Source: Bacteroidota bacterium (lineage in GTDB: Bacteria > Bacteroidota > Bacteroidia > M30B66). From it: a stretch of DNA of 15,943 nt. The position numbers and the translations under genes were made by a program. The notes under the pieces are model-generated. The model was not told where the DNA came from and ran no database searches. It saw only the letters and a program-made list of their open reading frames with translations. Location of the stretch: positions 1-15,943 of the forward strand of contig CANMGM010000021.1 of assembly GCA_947497195.1 (NCBI GenBank), given 5' to 3'. Each line of letters opens with the position of its first letter. The stretch's first letter is position 1. Positions 6,248 to 14,270 of this stretch are shown in pieces.

Positions 6248-7222
6248 ATGAAACACATAGCTGTATTAACATCGGGAGGCGATGCGCCGGGTATGAACGC
6301 AGCAATTCGCGCGGTTGTGCGCACAGGCTTATACCATGGGTTAACGGTAACTGGTGTTGTTGCCGGTTATGAGGGTTTGATAAACGGAGATTTCCGTCAA
6401 ATGAATTCATCATCGGTTGGTAACATCATTGGCAGAGGCGGTACAGTTTTGAAAACTGCACGTAGCAAGCGTTTTATGGAAGCAGACGGCCGTCGAAATG
6501 CAATCGAAAACCTACGAAAACTCGGTGTAGAGGGTCTTGTGGTAATTGGAGGGGATGGTTCTTTTCGTGGAGCCGACATCCTCGCAAGCGAATTTCCGGA
6601 GTTGAGGGTTGTTGGCATTCCGGGAACGATCGACAACGACTTGGTGGGCACCGATTTTACCATTGGTTACGACACCGCAATCAATACAGTTGTTGAGGCA
6701 GTCGACAACATCCGCGATACAGCATCATCGCACAACCGCTTGTTTTTCGTAGAAGTAATGGGACGCGACGCCGGATTAATTGCGCTCCGCAGCGGTATTG
6801 CCGTTGGTGCCGAAGCTATTCTGATTCCTGAGACAAAAACCCATGTTGACCGATTAATTACACAACTGGAACGTGGCTGGAAACGGCAAAAATCGGGACA
6901 CATCATTATCGTAGCCGAAGGCGATGATGCCGGCGGAGCCTTTCAGATTGCCGATATGGTGCAGAAGAAATTCGATAAGCTCGAAACAAAAGTTGTGGTT
7001 CTAGGGCACATTCAGCGCGGCGGAAACCCAAGCTGCATGGACCGTGTTTTGGCTACGCGGTTGGGATACGAAGCGGTTGAAGCATTGATTAACGGGCAGA
7101 ACAGGGTAATGGTTGGGCAAATTTCCGGCAAAGTAGCTTACACGCCATTAACAAACGCAGTGAAACACATCATGGATGTAAACGATACGATGCTGCTTAT
7201 GGCCGAAATTATGGCGCTGTAA
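6248..7222 (+). CDS. pfkA: ATP-dependent 6-phosphofructokinase
   Basis: This 324-residue enzyme phosphorylates fructose 6-phosphate to fructose 1,6-bisphosphate, the committed step of glycolysis, in the cytosol. The motifs are all present: TSGGDAPGMN (8-17), IGGDGSFRGA (100-109), PGTIDND (125-131, catalytic base D129), VMGRDAG (170-176) and GHIQRGG (253-259). The Gly after GGD at 104 and the Gly in PGTIDND mark the ATP-using rather than the pyrophosphate-using type, which carry Asp and Lys there. Length fits the bacterial PfkA family (about 320). It has its own promoter and stands between the lipoprotein and desaturase genes, neither of which is glycolytic. Confidence 0.96.
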   Translation: MKHIAVLTSGGDAPGMNAAIRAVVRTGLYHGLTVTGVVAGYEGLINGDFRQMNSSSVGNIIGRGGTVLKTARSKRFMEADGRRNAIENLRKLGVEGLVVIGGDGSFRGADILASEFPELRVVGIPGTIDNDLVGTDFTIGYDTAINTVVEAVDNIRDTASSHNRLFFVEVMGRDAGLIALRSGIAVGAEAILIPETKTHVDRLITQLERGWKRQKSGHIIIVAEGDDAGGAFQIADMVQKKFDKLETKVVVLGHIQRGGNPSCMDRVLATRLGYEAVEALINGQNRVMVGQISGKVAYTPLTNAVKHIMDVNDTMLLMAEIMAL

Positions 7223-7269
7223 TTCGCACTCACATTATTTTGTAACTTGCTGCCATCTATTCAAAACCA

Positions 7270-8373
7270 TTGAAAAAAGTAAGTTTCGACAATTCCAATA
7301 ATTCGTTTTATGTGGAATTGAACCAGGAGGTGAAAGCGCATTTTGCGCAGAAGGGAATCAAAAGCACTGGCGACTATCGGCTATATTTCAAGTCGTTTGT
7401 TTTGATTGGCTCCAGTTTGACGATTTATTTCTCGCTTCTATTTTTGGGTCTGCCGGTAATTGCAGCGGTTGCCTTGTGCCTAGTACTTGGATTTTTGCTC
7501 GCCTGCATCGGATTTAGCGTGATGCACGATGCCTGTCATGGAAGTTATTCGGAAAATAAAACCCTCAATTACATCATGGGCTTAACCATGAATGGACTGG
7601 GAAGCAATGCGTTTATCTGGAAACAAAAGCACAATATCATCCACCATACGTATACAAACATCGATGGTGTCGACGACGACATTGCCAAATCGCCTGTTCT
7701 GCGGCATTGTTACTCGCAACCTTATAAACCCTTTCATCGGTATCAACACATCTACATGGTTCCGCTTTATGCTGTTTCTTCGATTCTATGGGCATTGTTG
7801 ACTGATTTTCAGAAGTACTTTAAGCGCGATATCAATGGAACGCCGATGAATAATTTCCCATTAAAGGAACATGTTATTTTCTGGGCAACCAAAGTGCTTT
7901 ACATTGTTTTTTACATGATTATTCCGGCAATTGTTGTAGGAATGAAGCCTTTCCTGATAGGCTATTTTCTTACCAATGCAGCGATGGGATTAACTATGGC
8001 GCTGGTATTTCAATTGGCACATGTGGTTGAAAACACGGCATTTGCAGACGCCACCTCGGCTGCTGACAAATTGAACATCGAAGAAGCCTGGGCAGCACAT
8101 CAAATGCGAACAACTTCAAATTTTGCCATGGACAATAAGGTTCTCTCTTGGTTTGTAGGCGGATTAAACTTCCAGATTGAACATCACCTGTTCCCCAAAG
8201 TTAGTCATGTGCATTATCCCGAATTAAGCAAGATTGTTCAGCGTTTGTCGGCAAAACATCATTTGCCGTATCATTATATTGACGGATTTATACCAGCTGT
8301 TCAAAGTCATTTCAAAACGATGAAGCTTTTTGGAAACGTTGAGGTTCCCGAATATAAACTTCGTTATTCGTGA
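7270..8373 (+). CDS. Membrane fatty-acid desaturase (acyl-CoA/acyl-lipid type)
   Basis: This 367-residue integral membrane di-iron desaturase has the three histidine boxes: HDACH (86-90), HNIIHH (121-126) and QIEHH (302-306), with an extra His at 251. The Gln at the head of the third box is characteristic of the front-end (delta-5/delta-6-like) branch, but no cytochrome b5 domain is fused, so the electron donor is separate. Hydrophobic stretches at about 42-85, 162-178 and 205-250 fit the four-helix topology. It introduces a double bond into membrane fatty acids; regiospecificity cannot be told from sequence. Translation must start at TTG 7270: an in-frame TAA lies at 7243 and the next in-frame Met is residue 85, beyond conserved sequence. 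The MKKVSFDNSN start agrees with family members. Confidence 0.9.
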   Translation: MKKVSFDNSNNSFYVELNQEVKAHFAQKGIKSTGDYRLYFKSFVLIGSSLTIYFSLLFLGLPVIAAVALCLVLGFLLACIGFSVMHDACHGSYSENKTLNYIMGLTMNGLGSNAFIWKQKHNIIHHTYTNIDGVDDDIAKSPVLRHCYSQPYKPFHRYQHIYMVPLYAVSSILWALLTDFQKYFKRDINGTPMNNFPLKEHVIFWATKVLYIVFYMIIPAIVVGMKPFLIGYFLTNAAMGLTMALVFQLAHVVENTAFADATSAADKLNIEEAWAAHQMRTTSNFAMDNKVLSWFVGGLNFQIEHHLFPKVSHVHYPELSKIVQRLSAKHHLPYHYIDGFIPAVQSHFKTMKLFGNVEVPEYKLRYS

Positions 8374-8487
8374 AAATCTTGATCTCTTAATTCTTTGTTA
8401 TTTATTCAAAACAAGGGGTTCTTGTCACGCTTGAAAACTCATTATTCCAATCTGTCTAAAAACTAATCCGGCATTTTATTGTTAAAA

Positions 8488-8511
8488 GCCCGATCAAATA
8501 GATGGTCGGGC
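8488..8511. other. Hairpin immediately before the photolyase-like start codon
   Basis: GCCCGATC (8488-8495) pairs with GGTCGGGC (8504-8511) through eight pairs including one G-T, with an 8-nt loop. It ends 5 nt before the ATG at 8517. AAAA precedes it but no T-run follows, so it is not a clear terminator. It could affect translation or be a decayed terminator of the desaturase gene. The rest of 8374-8487 shows only a 5-bp repeat, ACAAG-gggtt-CTTGT, near 8414-8428. Confidence 0.5.
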
Positions 8512-8516
8512 ATTAT

Positions 8517-9755
8517 ATGGCAAATAATATTGTTTGGTTTAGAAACGATCTGAGAATTCGCAACAATCCCGCATTAAATGCTGCGCTTGCAGAAGGGGGC
8601 GAACAGAGCGCCCTGTATATCCTCGATAATCGCAACTCTAAACTTGGAGATTTCAGAAGGAGGTTTATTGCCGAATCATTAGCTGATCTGGCAGAGAATC
8701 TAAACCAATACAACATTCGCCTTCAAGTGCTTTCAGGAGTTCCTAAAGAGGTGCTACGTACTTATTTTGATTCGCATACTGAGTACCGGATTTTTGCAAA
8801 CAAAGGGTACGCATCTGAGGAAAAAGAACAGGAAAAGCTATTGCAATCGATTCCTCGGGTAGAATTGTGCCTGTTTGATGATGGTTTTTTACTTCCACCC
8901 AATTACTTGCCTTTTGATATCGATGAATTGCCCGAAACATTTACAGCATTTCGAAAGAAAATTGAGCAGGTCGGCATCGAATCAATGCTTGACGCATCAA
9001 CAGACAATCTGCCTTCAGTAATTAGAGCACAGAGCAACATTGGTATAGATCCAGCTCACCCCAATACGGCCTTTCCCTTTCGTGGCGGAGAATACACGGC
9101 ATTGGAACGACTCAAGAACTACCTATGGAGCTCGCGCAATATTTTGACATACAAAGAAACGCGCAACGGACTACTCGGCACCGAATATTCATCGAAATTC
9201 AGCCCATGGCTTGCCATTGGGTGTTTAAGTGCGCAGGAGATTTTTTTCGAAATCAAGACATTCGAGCGCGAAGTAGAATCAAATGAATCGACCTATTGGC
9301 TCATTTTTGAATTGTTATGGAGAGATTACTTCCGATACGTAATGTTGAAGTACGGCACGCGTCTATTTAAATCGGGCGGAATATGCGGAAAAGATATGAA
9401 TCTTGTTGAGCCTTCCAATGCAATTGATCGATTCGATGCCTGGGTGAATGGGCAAACCGGAGACGATTTTGTGGATGCCAACATGCGTGAACTAAAGCTA
9501 ACGGGCTTTATGAGCAACAGGGGTCGACAGAATGTTGCCAGTTTTCTGGTGCACCAACTTAAGCTCGATTGGCGGCGGGGCGCAGCATATTTTGAAGAAC
9601 AGCTTATTGATTACGATGTGTTTTCAAATTGGGGTAACTGGGCCTATCTAGCAGGCGTAGGAAATGACCCGCGCGAAAACAGAGTTTTTAATACCAAAAG
9701 ACAGGCTGAAATGTACGATCCGGGTGGCGAGTACATACGAAAATGGCTCGATTAA
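8517..9755 (+). CDS. Cry-DASH family cryptochrome/photolyase
   Basis: This 412-residue flavoprotein has the N-terminal photolyase Rossmann-type domain (IVWFRNDLRIRNNPAL, 5-20) and the C-terminal FAD-binding helical domain. Cry-DASH hallmarks are LPETFTAFRKKIE (138-150), TYKETRNGLLG (211-221), YSSKFSPWLAIGCLS (224-238), TYWLIFELLWRDYFRY (259-274), MSNRGRQNVASF (332-343) and WGNWAYLAGVGNDPR (372-386). Members bind FAD and often a folate antenna, repair cyclobutane dimers in single-stranded DNA, and sometimes act as photosensors. It is slightly shorter than many DASH proteins. I chose ATG 8517, which gives MANNIVWFRND; the in-frame ATG at 8502 lies in a hairpin loop and adds only MVGHY. The stop codon lies in the loop of a perfect terminator hairpin. 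Confidence 0.92.
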   Translation: MANNIVWFRNDLRIRNNPALNAALAEGGEQSALYILDNRNSKLGDFRRRFIAESLADLAENLNQYNIRLQVLSGVPKEVLRTYFDSHTEYRIFANKGYASEEKEQEKLLQSIPRVELCLFDDGFLLPPNYLPFDIDELPETFTAFRKKIEQVGIESMLDASTDNLPSVIRAQSNIGIDPAHPNTAFPFRGGEYTALERLKNYLWSSRNILTYKETRNGLLGTEYSSKFSPWLAIGCLSAQEIFFEIKTFEREVESNESTYWLIFELLWRDYFRYVMLKYGTRLFKSGGICGKDMNLVEPSNAIDRFDAWVNGQTGDDFVDANMRELKLTGFMSNRGRQNVASFLVHQLKLDWRRGAAYFEEQLIDYDVFSNWGNWAYLAGVGNDPRENRVFNTKRQAEMYDPGGEYIRKWLD

Positions 9756-9780
9756 TTATCGAGCCATTTTCGTTTAATCT
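9737..9780. terminator. Perfect 16-bp bidirectional terminator between convergent genes
   Basis: ACGAAAATGGCTCGAT (9737-9752) and ATCGAGCCATTTTCGT (9758-9773) are exact reverse complements around a TAATT loop. The loop contains the photolyase stop TAA, and the left arm encodes its last five residues. T-rich sequence flanks the core in both directions (TTTT in the right arm; AAAA in the left arm read as T on the minus strand), so it can stop both the photolyase-like and S46 peptidase transcripts. Confidence 0.85.
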
Positions 9781-9799
9781 TGAGGGCAAGGTATTTTCC

Positions 9800-11974
9800 T
9801 TAGCTGCGTTTCACTTCTTTACCTTTTTTCATCAGCTTCATTTCATCTACCAAATGTCCGGCACCGCCTAATTTGTCGATGAGGAACAATACATAGCGAA
9901 TATCAACAGAGATTGTACGCTGAATTTTATCTTCAAAGAAGATATCGCCGCTCATAGCTTCCCAGTTGCCATCAAACGCACAACCAATAAGTTGACCTTT
10001 CCCATTCACAACCATACTTCCCGAATTACCGCCGGTGATGTCGTTGGTTGAAATAAAGCAGGTGTTAAGCGATCCATTCTCGCCATATATTCCATAATCG
10101 CCAGCTTTGTAAAGTTCTTTCAGACGGGCTGGAACCACAAACTCCGGATTGGTAGGATCTTCTTTTTCCATCACGCCTTTTATGGTTGTGTACTCTTCGT
10201 ATTCAACCGCATCGCGCGGATCATATTCCTGTACCGAACCATAAGTTAAACGCATGGTGCTGTTAGCGTTTGGATAGAATTTCTTCTCGGGCATCATCTC
10301 GCGCAAACCGGCTACAAATGCGCGATTTCCTCTTTCGATGCGGCCCTGAATTTCGGTTATTACCGGACGGAATGTTTTCATATAATGATCGAGCACGCCA
10401 CTGCTAAATTTTGCTGCCGGATCGCTTTCAAAAACGACAAGCGATGGTTTATCGAGGAAAGCATTGAACTTTGCAGCACTTGCAAAAATGGAACGTGCAT
10501 AGACATCATCCACAAACGCCTTCACATTTCCATTCCATTTGATGCGAATTGTGTCGAAGATTGGAGCCTGCATTTCTTTCGGAATATCGGCCATTACCAT
10601 GGCAATCATGGCCTCCATCAATTTACGATCGGTTGGCTCATTGTAATCCTTATACATAGCCGCAACTTCGGCCTTCACCTCGGCCAATGGTCCTGCAGCA
10701 TTTGCAGAATCGGCAAGAATATCCTTCAGCTGACTCATCTGCATGGCAATTGATCCAACAGCAGCACCCTGCAATACGGCTTCATTCAAATATGTTCGGT
10801 TGAGTGTTATTTTCCGTAAATCCTGATAGGCCTTTTCGATTTCAGCAAGTGCGCTTCCATATTTTGCCTGGCGTGTAGGATCTGCTCCTGCCCAGGTTTG
10901 GAACTTCGTTTCGAGGTCTTTCTTCTTTTGAACTACATTGTTGTTTTTAAGTTGCTCACTCTGACCGATAAAATACTTCCAATAATTCGCAGTTTGTGCA
11001 TACGTTGAGGCGTATTTGATGCGAATTTCGGTTGATGCATCCATGTCTTCTTTCATGAGCTTCAGTTTCTTGTCGCGAATTTTTACGACGGCAGGATTGC
11101 TCAGATCAAGTGCCATTTGAACACCGTATGAAGTTAAATAACGATCGGTTGTTCCCGGATATCCCATCACCATTGTGAAATCTCCTTCTTTAACACCATC
11201 GAGAGAAATTGGAAGGAAGTGCTTGGGTTTATACGGAACGTTTTCGGGCGATGGAGCGGCGGGTTTATTGTCTTTACCGGCATACACGCGCAACATGCAG
11301 AAGTCGCCGGTATGGCGCGGCCACATCCAATTGTCGGTATCGCCTCCAAATTTCCCAACCGATTCGGGCGGTGCACCAACAAGGCGTACATCGGTAAATG
11401 TTTCGTAAACAAAAAGGTAATATTCGTTTCCGTTGAAGAATGATTTTACGGATGCATTGTAATTCGTTCCTGTTGTTGCTTCGGTTTCGATTGTTTTATA
11501 CATCTGCCGAACCTTTGCTGTGCGCTCGCTTTCGCTCATGCCCGAATTTACCTCTGCAAGAACACGTGCTGTGACATCTTCGATGCGCACTAAAAATGAA
11601 GCAGTAATACCGCCGGTTGGAAGTTCATCGGCGCGTGTTTTTGCATAAAAACCATTTGTGAGATAATCGTTCCCAACAGATGAGTTGGTTTGGATGGCTT
11701 CGTAGCCGCAATGATGGTTTGTAAGGAGCAAGCCTTCGGCAGAAATTGCTTCAGCAGAGCACGAACCACCGCTAAGCATCACAACGGCATCCTTCAACGA
11801 TGAATTGTTGATGTTGTAGATTTCATCGGCTGTTAACTTACAGCCCATCTTTTTCATTTGCTCGTAATTGAGGCGTTTAACCAAAAGCGGCAACCACATA
11901 CCTTCATCGGCACGCAATGGCAGATTTAATAGCAAGCCGGCAAGGACCAGCACTGAAATCAGAATTTTCTTCAT
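9800..11974 (-). CDS. S46 family dipeptidyl-peptidase, DPP7 type
   Basis: This 724-residue exported serine peptidase releases dipeptides from the N-terminus of peptides, probably in the periplasm. A signal peptide (MKKILISVLVLAGLLLNLPLRA) precedes DEGMWLP, the usual start of mature S46 enzymes. The catalytic residues by family alignment are H88 in TNHHCG, D224 in HTGDF and S651 in TGGNSGS. Residue 669, 18 after the serine, is Gly in FDGNWE, as in DPP7, which prefers hydrophobic P1 residues; DPP11 has Arg there and prefers acidic P1. Length is close to characterised DPP7 (about 710). No type IX secretion C-terminal domain is evident. I chose the ATG at 11972-11974; an upstream in-frame start would put eight residues before the signal peptide. 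It lies 71 bp after the secreted-protein gene on the same strand. Confidence 0.93.
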   Translation of the reverse strand: MKKILISVLVLAGLLLNLPLRADEGMWLPLLVKRLNYEQMKKMGCKLTADEIYNINNSSLKDAVVMLSGGSCSAEAISAEGLLLTNHHCGYEAIQTNSSVGNDYLTNGFYAKTRADELPTGGITASFLVRIEDVTARVLAEVNSGMSESERTAKVRQMYKTIETEATTGTNYNASVKSFFNGNEYYLFVYETFTDVRLVGAPPESVGKFGGDTDNWMWPRHTGDFCMLRVYAGKDNKPAAPSPENVPYKPKHFLPISLDGVKEGDFTMVMGYPGTTDRYLTSYGVQMALDLSNPAVVKIRDKKLKLMKEDMDASTEIRIKYASTYAQTANYWKYFIGQSEQLKNNNVVQKKKDLETKFQTWAGADPTRQAKYGSALAEIEKAYQDLRKITLNRTYLNEAVLQGAAVGSIAMQMSQLKDILADSANAAGPLAEVKAEVAAMYKDYNEPTDRKLMEAMIAMVMADIPKEMQAPIFDTIRIKWNGNVKAFVDDVYARSIFASAAKFNAFLDKPSLVVFESDPAAKFSSGVLDHYMKTFRPVITEIQGRIERGNRAFVAGLREMMPEKKFYPNANSTMRLTYGSVQEYDPRDAVEYEEYTTIKGVMEKEDPTNPEFVVPARLKELYKAGDYGIYGENGSLNTCFISTNDITGGNSGSMVVNGKGQLIGCAFDGNWEAMSGDIFFEDKIQRTISVDIRYVLFLIDKLGGAGHLVDEMKLMKKGKEVKRS

Positions 11975-11995
11975 AAACAGATTAAATTTAAGCGA

Positions 11996-12003
11996 CAAAG
12001 AAA
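11996..12003 (-). promoter_or_regulatory. Candidate -7 element of the S46 peptidase gene
   Basis: On the minus strand the element reads TTTCTTTG, a one-base departure from TAnnTTTG, with TTTTG about 20 nt upstream. It is 21 nt before the ATG. A perfect repeat TTGATT-gaa-AATCAA (12030-12044) lies just upstream, next to the preceding gene's stop. Confidence 0.35.
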
Positions 12004-12045
12004 ATCAGAATTCAATCAACTGCAAAACATTGATTGAAAATCAAA

Positions 12046-13551
12046 TCAATTCCGCGGTTTGAATTCGCCGTTGGAGCTGAGCTCAAAAACGAATTTGCGG
12101 TCGTATGCTTTCTGCATCCCCTTTACATTTACCGTAAACACTTTGCCCTTTTCTTTCCACGCATACTCGACATCCTTCACCTGTTCGCACAAAAGATCGG
12201 GGGTTTCGCCCAAGGCAGCCGTATGCAATACTTCGAGCCGTTGCCCACCCGAAAAAAGTTGCCGGTTATTTTTTCCGATTTGCTGAATGTACACAAATTC
12301 ATCGGCCATCTTACCGAATTCGCCCCATCCGAGCGGATCGGCGGGTTCATAATCATACAGCACGAAGGCAATCTCTCCATCGGGAAGCAAAAATGGCTGG
12401 TTCACAAAATCGGTACTTCGTTCGCGGGTATAGCTATAACCTTTTGAAACAACAATTTCATTGTCGACCAGAAAATAGTGGTCTTCCTGCCTGAACGGAC
12501 TTAAATCGTTATAATTCAGCGTTAAATGCCCGATTGTTTTGCCGGGAATGCTATTGATTTTATCGTACTTCAGCGCAATCGGATACGCCAGAAATTCCAC
12601 AAGCCCTGTTTCAGATACCACACCTTCACAATAAATTAAAGGTCCTAGCCCAAATCCAATGACGTTCCACTGGTTACCAGACCGAAACATATGAAGATTT
12701 AGACCGGTTTTACGAATAAGTGTGGAGTCGATTGAAGGCAAATCAATGTTGAGTGGAAAGGGCGATTTTACGGTATTGAAATAATGCGGCCTTGCATAGA
12801 AGCGATTGGGCGTTGACGATAGTGCGCTTTGATTGGTTTCGCTCGGGTCGGCATCAAACACATCAACACAGCATTTGAATTCTTTCGCGCGATACCGCGC
12901 AAAGCCGAGTGCCTCCACAGGCATCGAAATAAACATTGCATAGCCGTTTGAATTAGGTACAACCTTAGATCGGGCAAGTCTTGATAAATCATCCGGTAAG
13001 CCTTCGAGCTGTTGGCGTAGCACCTCATATTTCTCCCGATCGCTGTGGCGGGCCGTACCACTTTTTAAATCGAACACCAAATGGGTGAGGCCAAAAAAGA
13101 CACGCCCTTCGCTCAGGTTCTCGCGCGGAGGACATTCAGGATTGAGCTTTTTACCTTCATACTCAATTTGTCCATTGGGATAATCGCTATTCTTGAGCAA
13201 GGCATCTAAATTAGCATTGTCGCCAAATTCGGAAGAGTTTCGGAATATCCGTGTCTGTGATCCCTTTGAACCTAAAATGTAATCGCTGAATTTTGTTTCG
13301 GGAAGTGCGAACCAGACCTCGACGCGATCGCCGTTTTCGGATTCGCTGAGCCGATCGTCGACAACATTTACCGAGATAAAAATTGAGTCTGGGCTAAGTT
13401 GCATTTCGAATGACGCACTTAGGTCGTTGGAAGAAGGCTGTTTCTGACCGGGAAATGCATACATCGAATCAAGCTGCAATACCTGAACACGCTGTGAAAA
13501 TGCGATCAATGGCAAAGCCATAAAAAGACCAATCAGAAACTTTTTAGACAT
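12046..13551 (-). CDS. Exported protein of unknown function, possible CBM9-like N-terminal domain
   Basis: This 501-residue protein starts with a clear signal peptide (MSKKFLIGLFMALPLIAFSQ) with cleavage expected around residue 20. Residues about 40-190 contain alternating strands and the phrase SIFISVNVVDDRL...NGDRVEVWFALPE, which resembles the D-x-x-D-R-V-E-L-W-F core of CBM9-like/DOMON-type sugar- or haem-binding domains; this is a pattern impression, not a proven match. The rest is beta-rich, with no catalytic motif I recognise. There is no lipobox Cys and no C-terminal sorting domain. A GTG 75 bp upstream (13626) is rejected as start because it would put 25 residues before the signal peptide and begin inside the hsp20 terminator. 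It may share a transcript with the S46 gene downstream. Confidence 0.7.
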   Translation of the reverse strand: MSKKFLIGLFMALPLIAFSQRVQVLQLDSMYAFPGQKQPSSNDLSASFEMQLSPDSIFISVNVVDDRLSESENGDRVEVWFALPETKFSDYILGSKGSQTRIFRNSSEFGDNANLDALLKNSDYPNGQIEYEGKKLNPECPPRENLSEGRVFFGLTHLVFDLKSGTARHSDREKYEVLRQQLEGLPDDLSRLARSKVVPNSNGYAMFISMPVEALGFARYRAKEFKCCVDVFDADPSETNQSALSSTPNRFYARPHYFNTVKSPFPLNIDLPSIDSTLIRKTGLNLHMFRSGNQWNVIGFGLGPLIYCEGVVSETGLVEFLAYPIALKYDKINSIPGKTIGHLTLNYNDLSPFRQEDHYFLVDNEIVVSKGYSYTRERSTDFVNQPFLLPDGEIAFVLYDYEPADPLGWGEFGKMADEFVYIQQIGKNNRQLFSGGQRLEVLHTAALGETPDLLCEQVKDVEYAWKEKGKVFTVNVKGMQKAYDRKFVFELSSNGEFKPRN

Positions 13552-13559
13552 TCGGAAGC

Positions 13560-13567
13560 GAAAGGTA
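13560..13567 (-). promoter_or_regulatory. Candidate -7 element of the exported-protein gene
   Basis: On the minus strand this reads TACCTTTC, matching TAnnTTTG except the last base, 8 nt before the ATG at 13551. The -33 region is unclear. It lies downstream of the hsp20 terminator, where a fresh promoter is needed. Confidence 0.35.
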
Positions 13568-13612
13568 TTGAAACTTTGCTTAAACGAAAAACAATTGGGT
13601 CGATTGGCTATG

Positions 13613-13649
13613 AAAAAAGCCCGCACAGGTTAGGGCCATGCGGGCTTTT
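13613..13649 (-). terminator. Intrinsic terminator of hsp20
   Basis: AAAAGCCCGCA (13615-13625) and TGCGGGCTTTT (13639-13649) are exact reverse complements with a 13-nt loop. Read on the minus strand, the hairpin begins 20 nt after the hsp20 stop and ends in six Ts (13618-13613). The symmetry would also allow plus-strand termination. Confidence 0.85.
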
Positions 13650-13668
13650 CAACCAACCAAGATGCAAC

Positions 13669-14103
13669 TTACCGAATTTCGATTTGCTTACGTTTTGAAA
13701 TCGCCTGTGGCTCTTTTTTAAGAACCAGTCTGAGGATTCCATTCTCGTAGGTTGCGTTGATATCGTCTTGTTTCACATATTCCGGAAGGGAAAACGAGCG
13801 ACTGAAACCATTGTAGGCGAATTCGCGTCGCGTGTAGGAATCGGTTTTTTCTTCGTCTTCTTGCTTCGTTTCGGCCTCAATGCGTAAAACGCCATTTTGT
13901 AAATCAACCGAGAAATCGTCTTTACGCAACCCAGGAGCTGCCATTTCGACGATAATTGAATGTTCGAGATCCTGAATGTTAACGGATGGCGCAGACGCGC
14001 GTGGACCGAATAAACGATCTTCGATTAGACCATCGGTGTTCCAAAAATTTTCCAGTAAGGTGTTCATGATAGGGAATGCTCCCCTTTGCTTAATGAGTGC
14101 CAT
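13669..14103 (-). CDS. Hsp20/alpha-crystallin family small heat-shock protein
   Basis: This 144-residue cytosolic holdase chaperone binds unfolding proteins. The alpha-crystallin domain spans about residues 38-130, with VEMAAPGLRKDDF (52-64), NGVLRIEAE (70-78), RSFSLPEYV (102-110) and the ATYENGILRLVLKK closing motif (117-130). The C-terminal I-E-I (141-143) is the I-x-I/V motif that links dimers into larger oligomers. The N-terminal arm is short (about 35 residues), usual for bacterial class A members. It has its own terminator, and possible promoter elements at 14133-14140 and 14167-14196. No CIRCE repeat is visible upstream. Confidence 0.94.
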   Translation of the reverse strand: MALIKQRGAFPIMNTLLENFWNTDGLIEDRLFGPRASAPSVNIQDLEHSIIVEMAAPGLRKDDFSVDLQNGVLRIEAETKQEDEEKTDSYTRREFAYNGFSRSFSLPEYVKQDDINATYENGILRLVLKKEPQAISKRKQIEIR

Positions 14104-14132
14104 AAAGTTGATATATTGAATGTTTAACGAAG

Positions 14133-14140
14133 CAAATTTA
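14133..14140 (-). promoter_or_regulatory. -7 element of hsp20
   Basis: On the minus strand this reads TAAATTTG, an exact TAnnTTTG match 29 nt before the ATG. No good -33 TTTG is seen at the expected spacing. A second, differently built candidate, TTGACA-N18-GATAAT, lies further upstream (14167-14196). Confidence 0.45.
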
Positions 14141-14270
14141 TTTCCTAACCGTAAGAGGCTTTATGAGCATTATCAGACCCTAAGTTGATTTTTGTCAAAA
14201 AAAACAAGATAATCTTATTGATTGATTAGCAGAATAGACAAAGAGTAATTAGATTCCCAACCTTAAATCT

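Noticed and set aside
10385..10753. 122-codon plus-strand open frame inside the S46 gene
   Set aside because: It lies wholly antisense to a well-supported peptidase gene and shows no domain, promoter or plausible start.
13552..13626. GTG start adding 25 residues to the exported protein
   Set aside because: It would bury the signal peptide behind 25 residues and start inside the hsp20 terminator.
14209..14220. AAGAT-a-ATCTT near 14211 as a second copy of the HD-promoter repeat
   Set aside because: The arms are short and AT-rich and the loop differs, so the similarity to 2479-2494 is probably chance.
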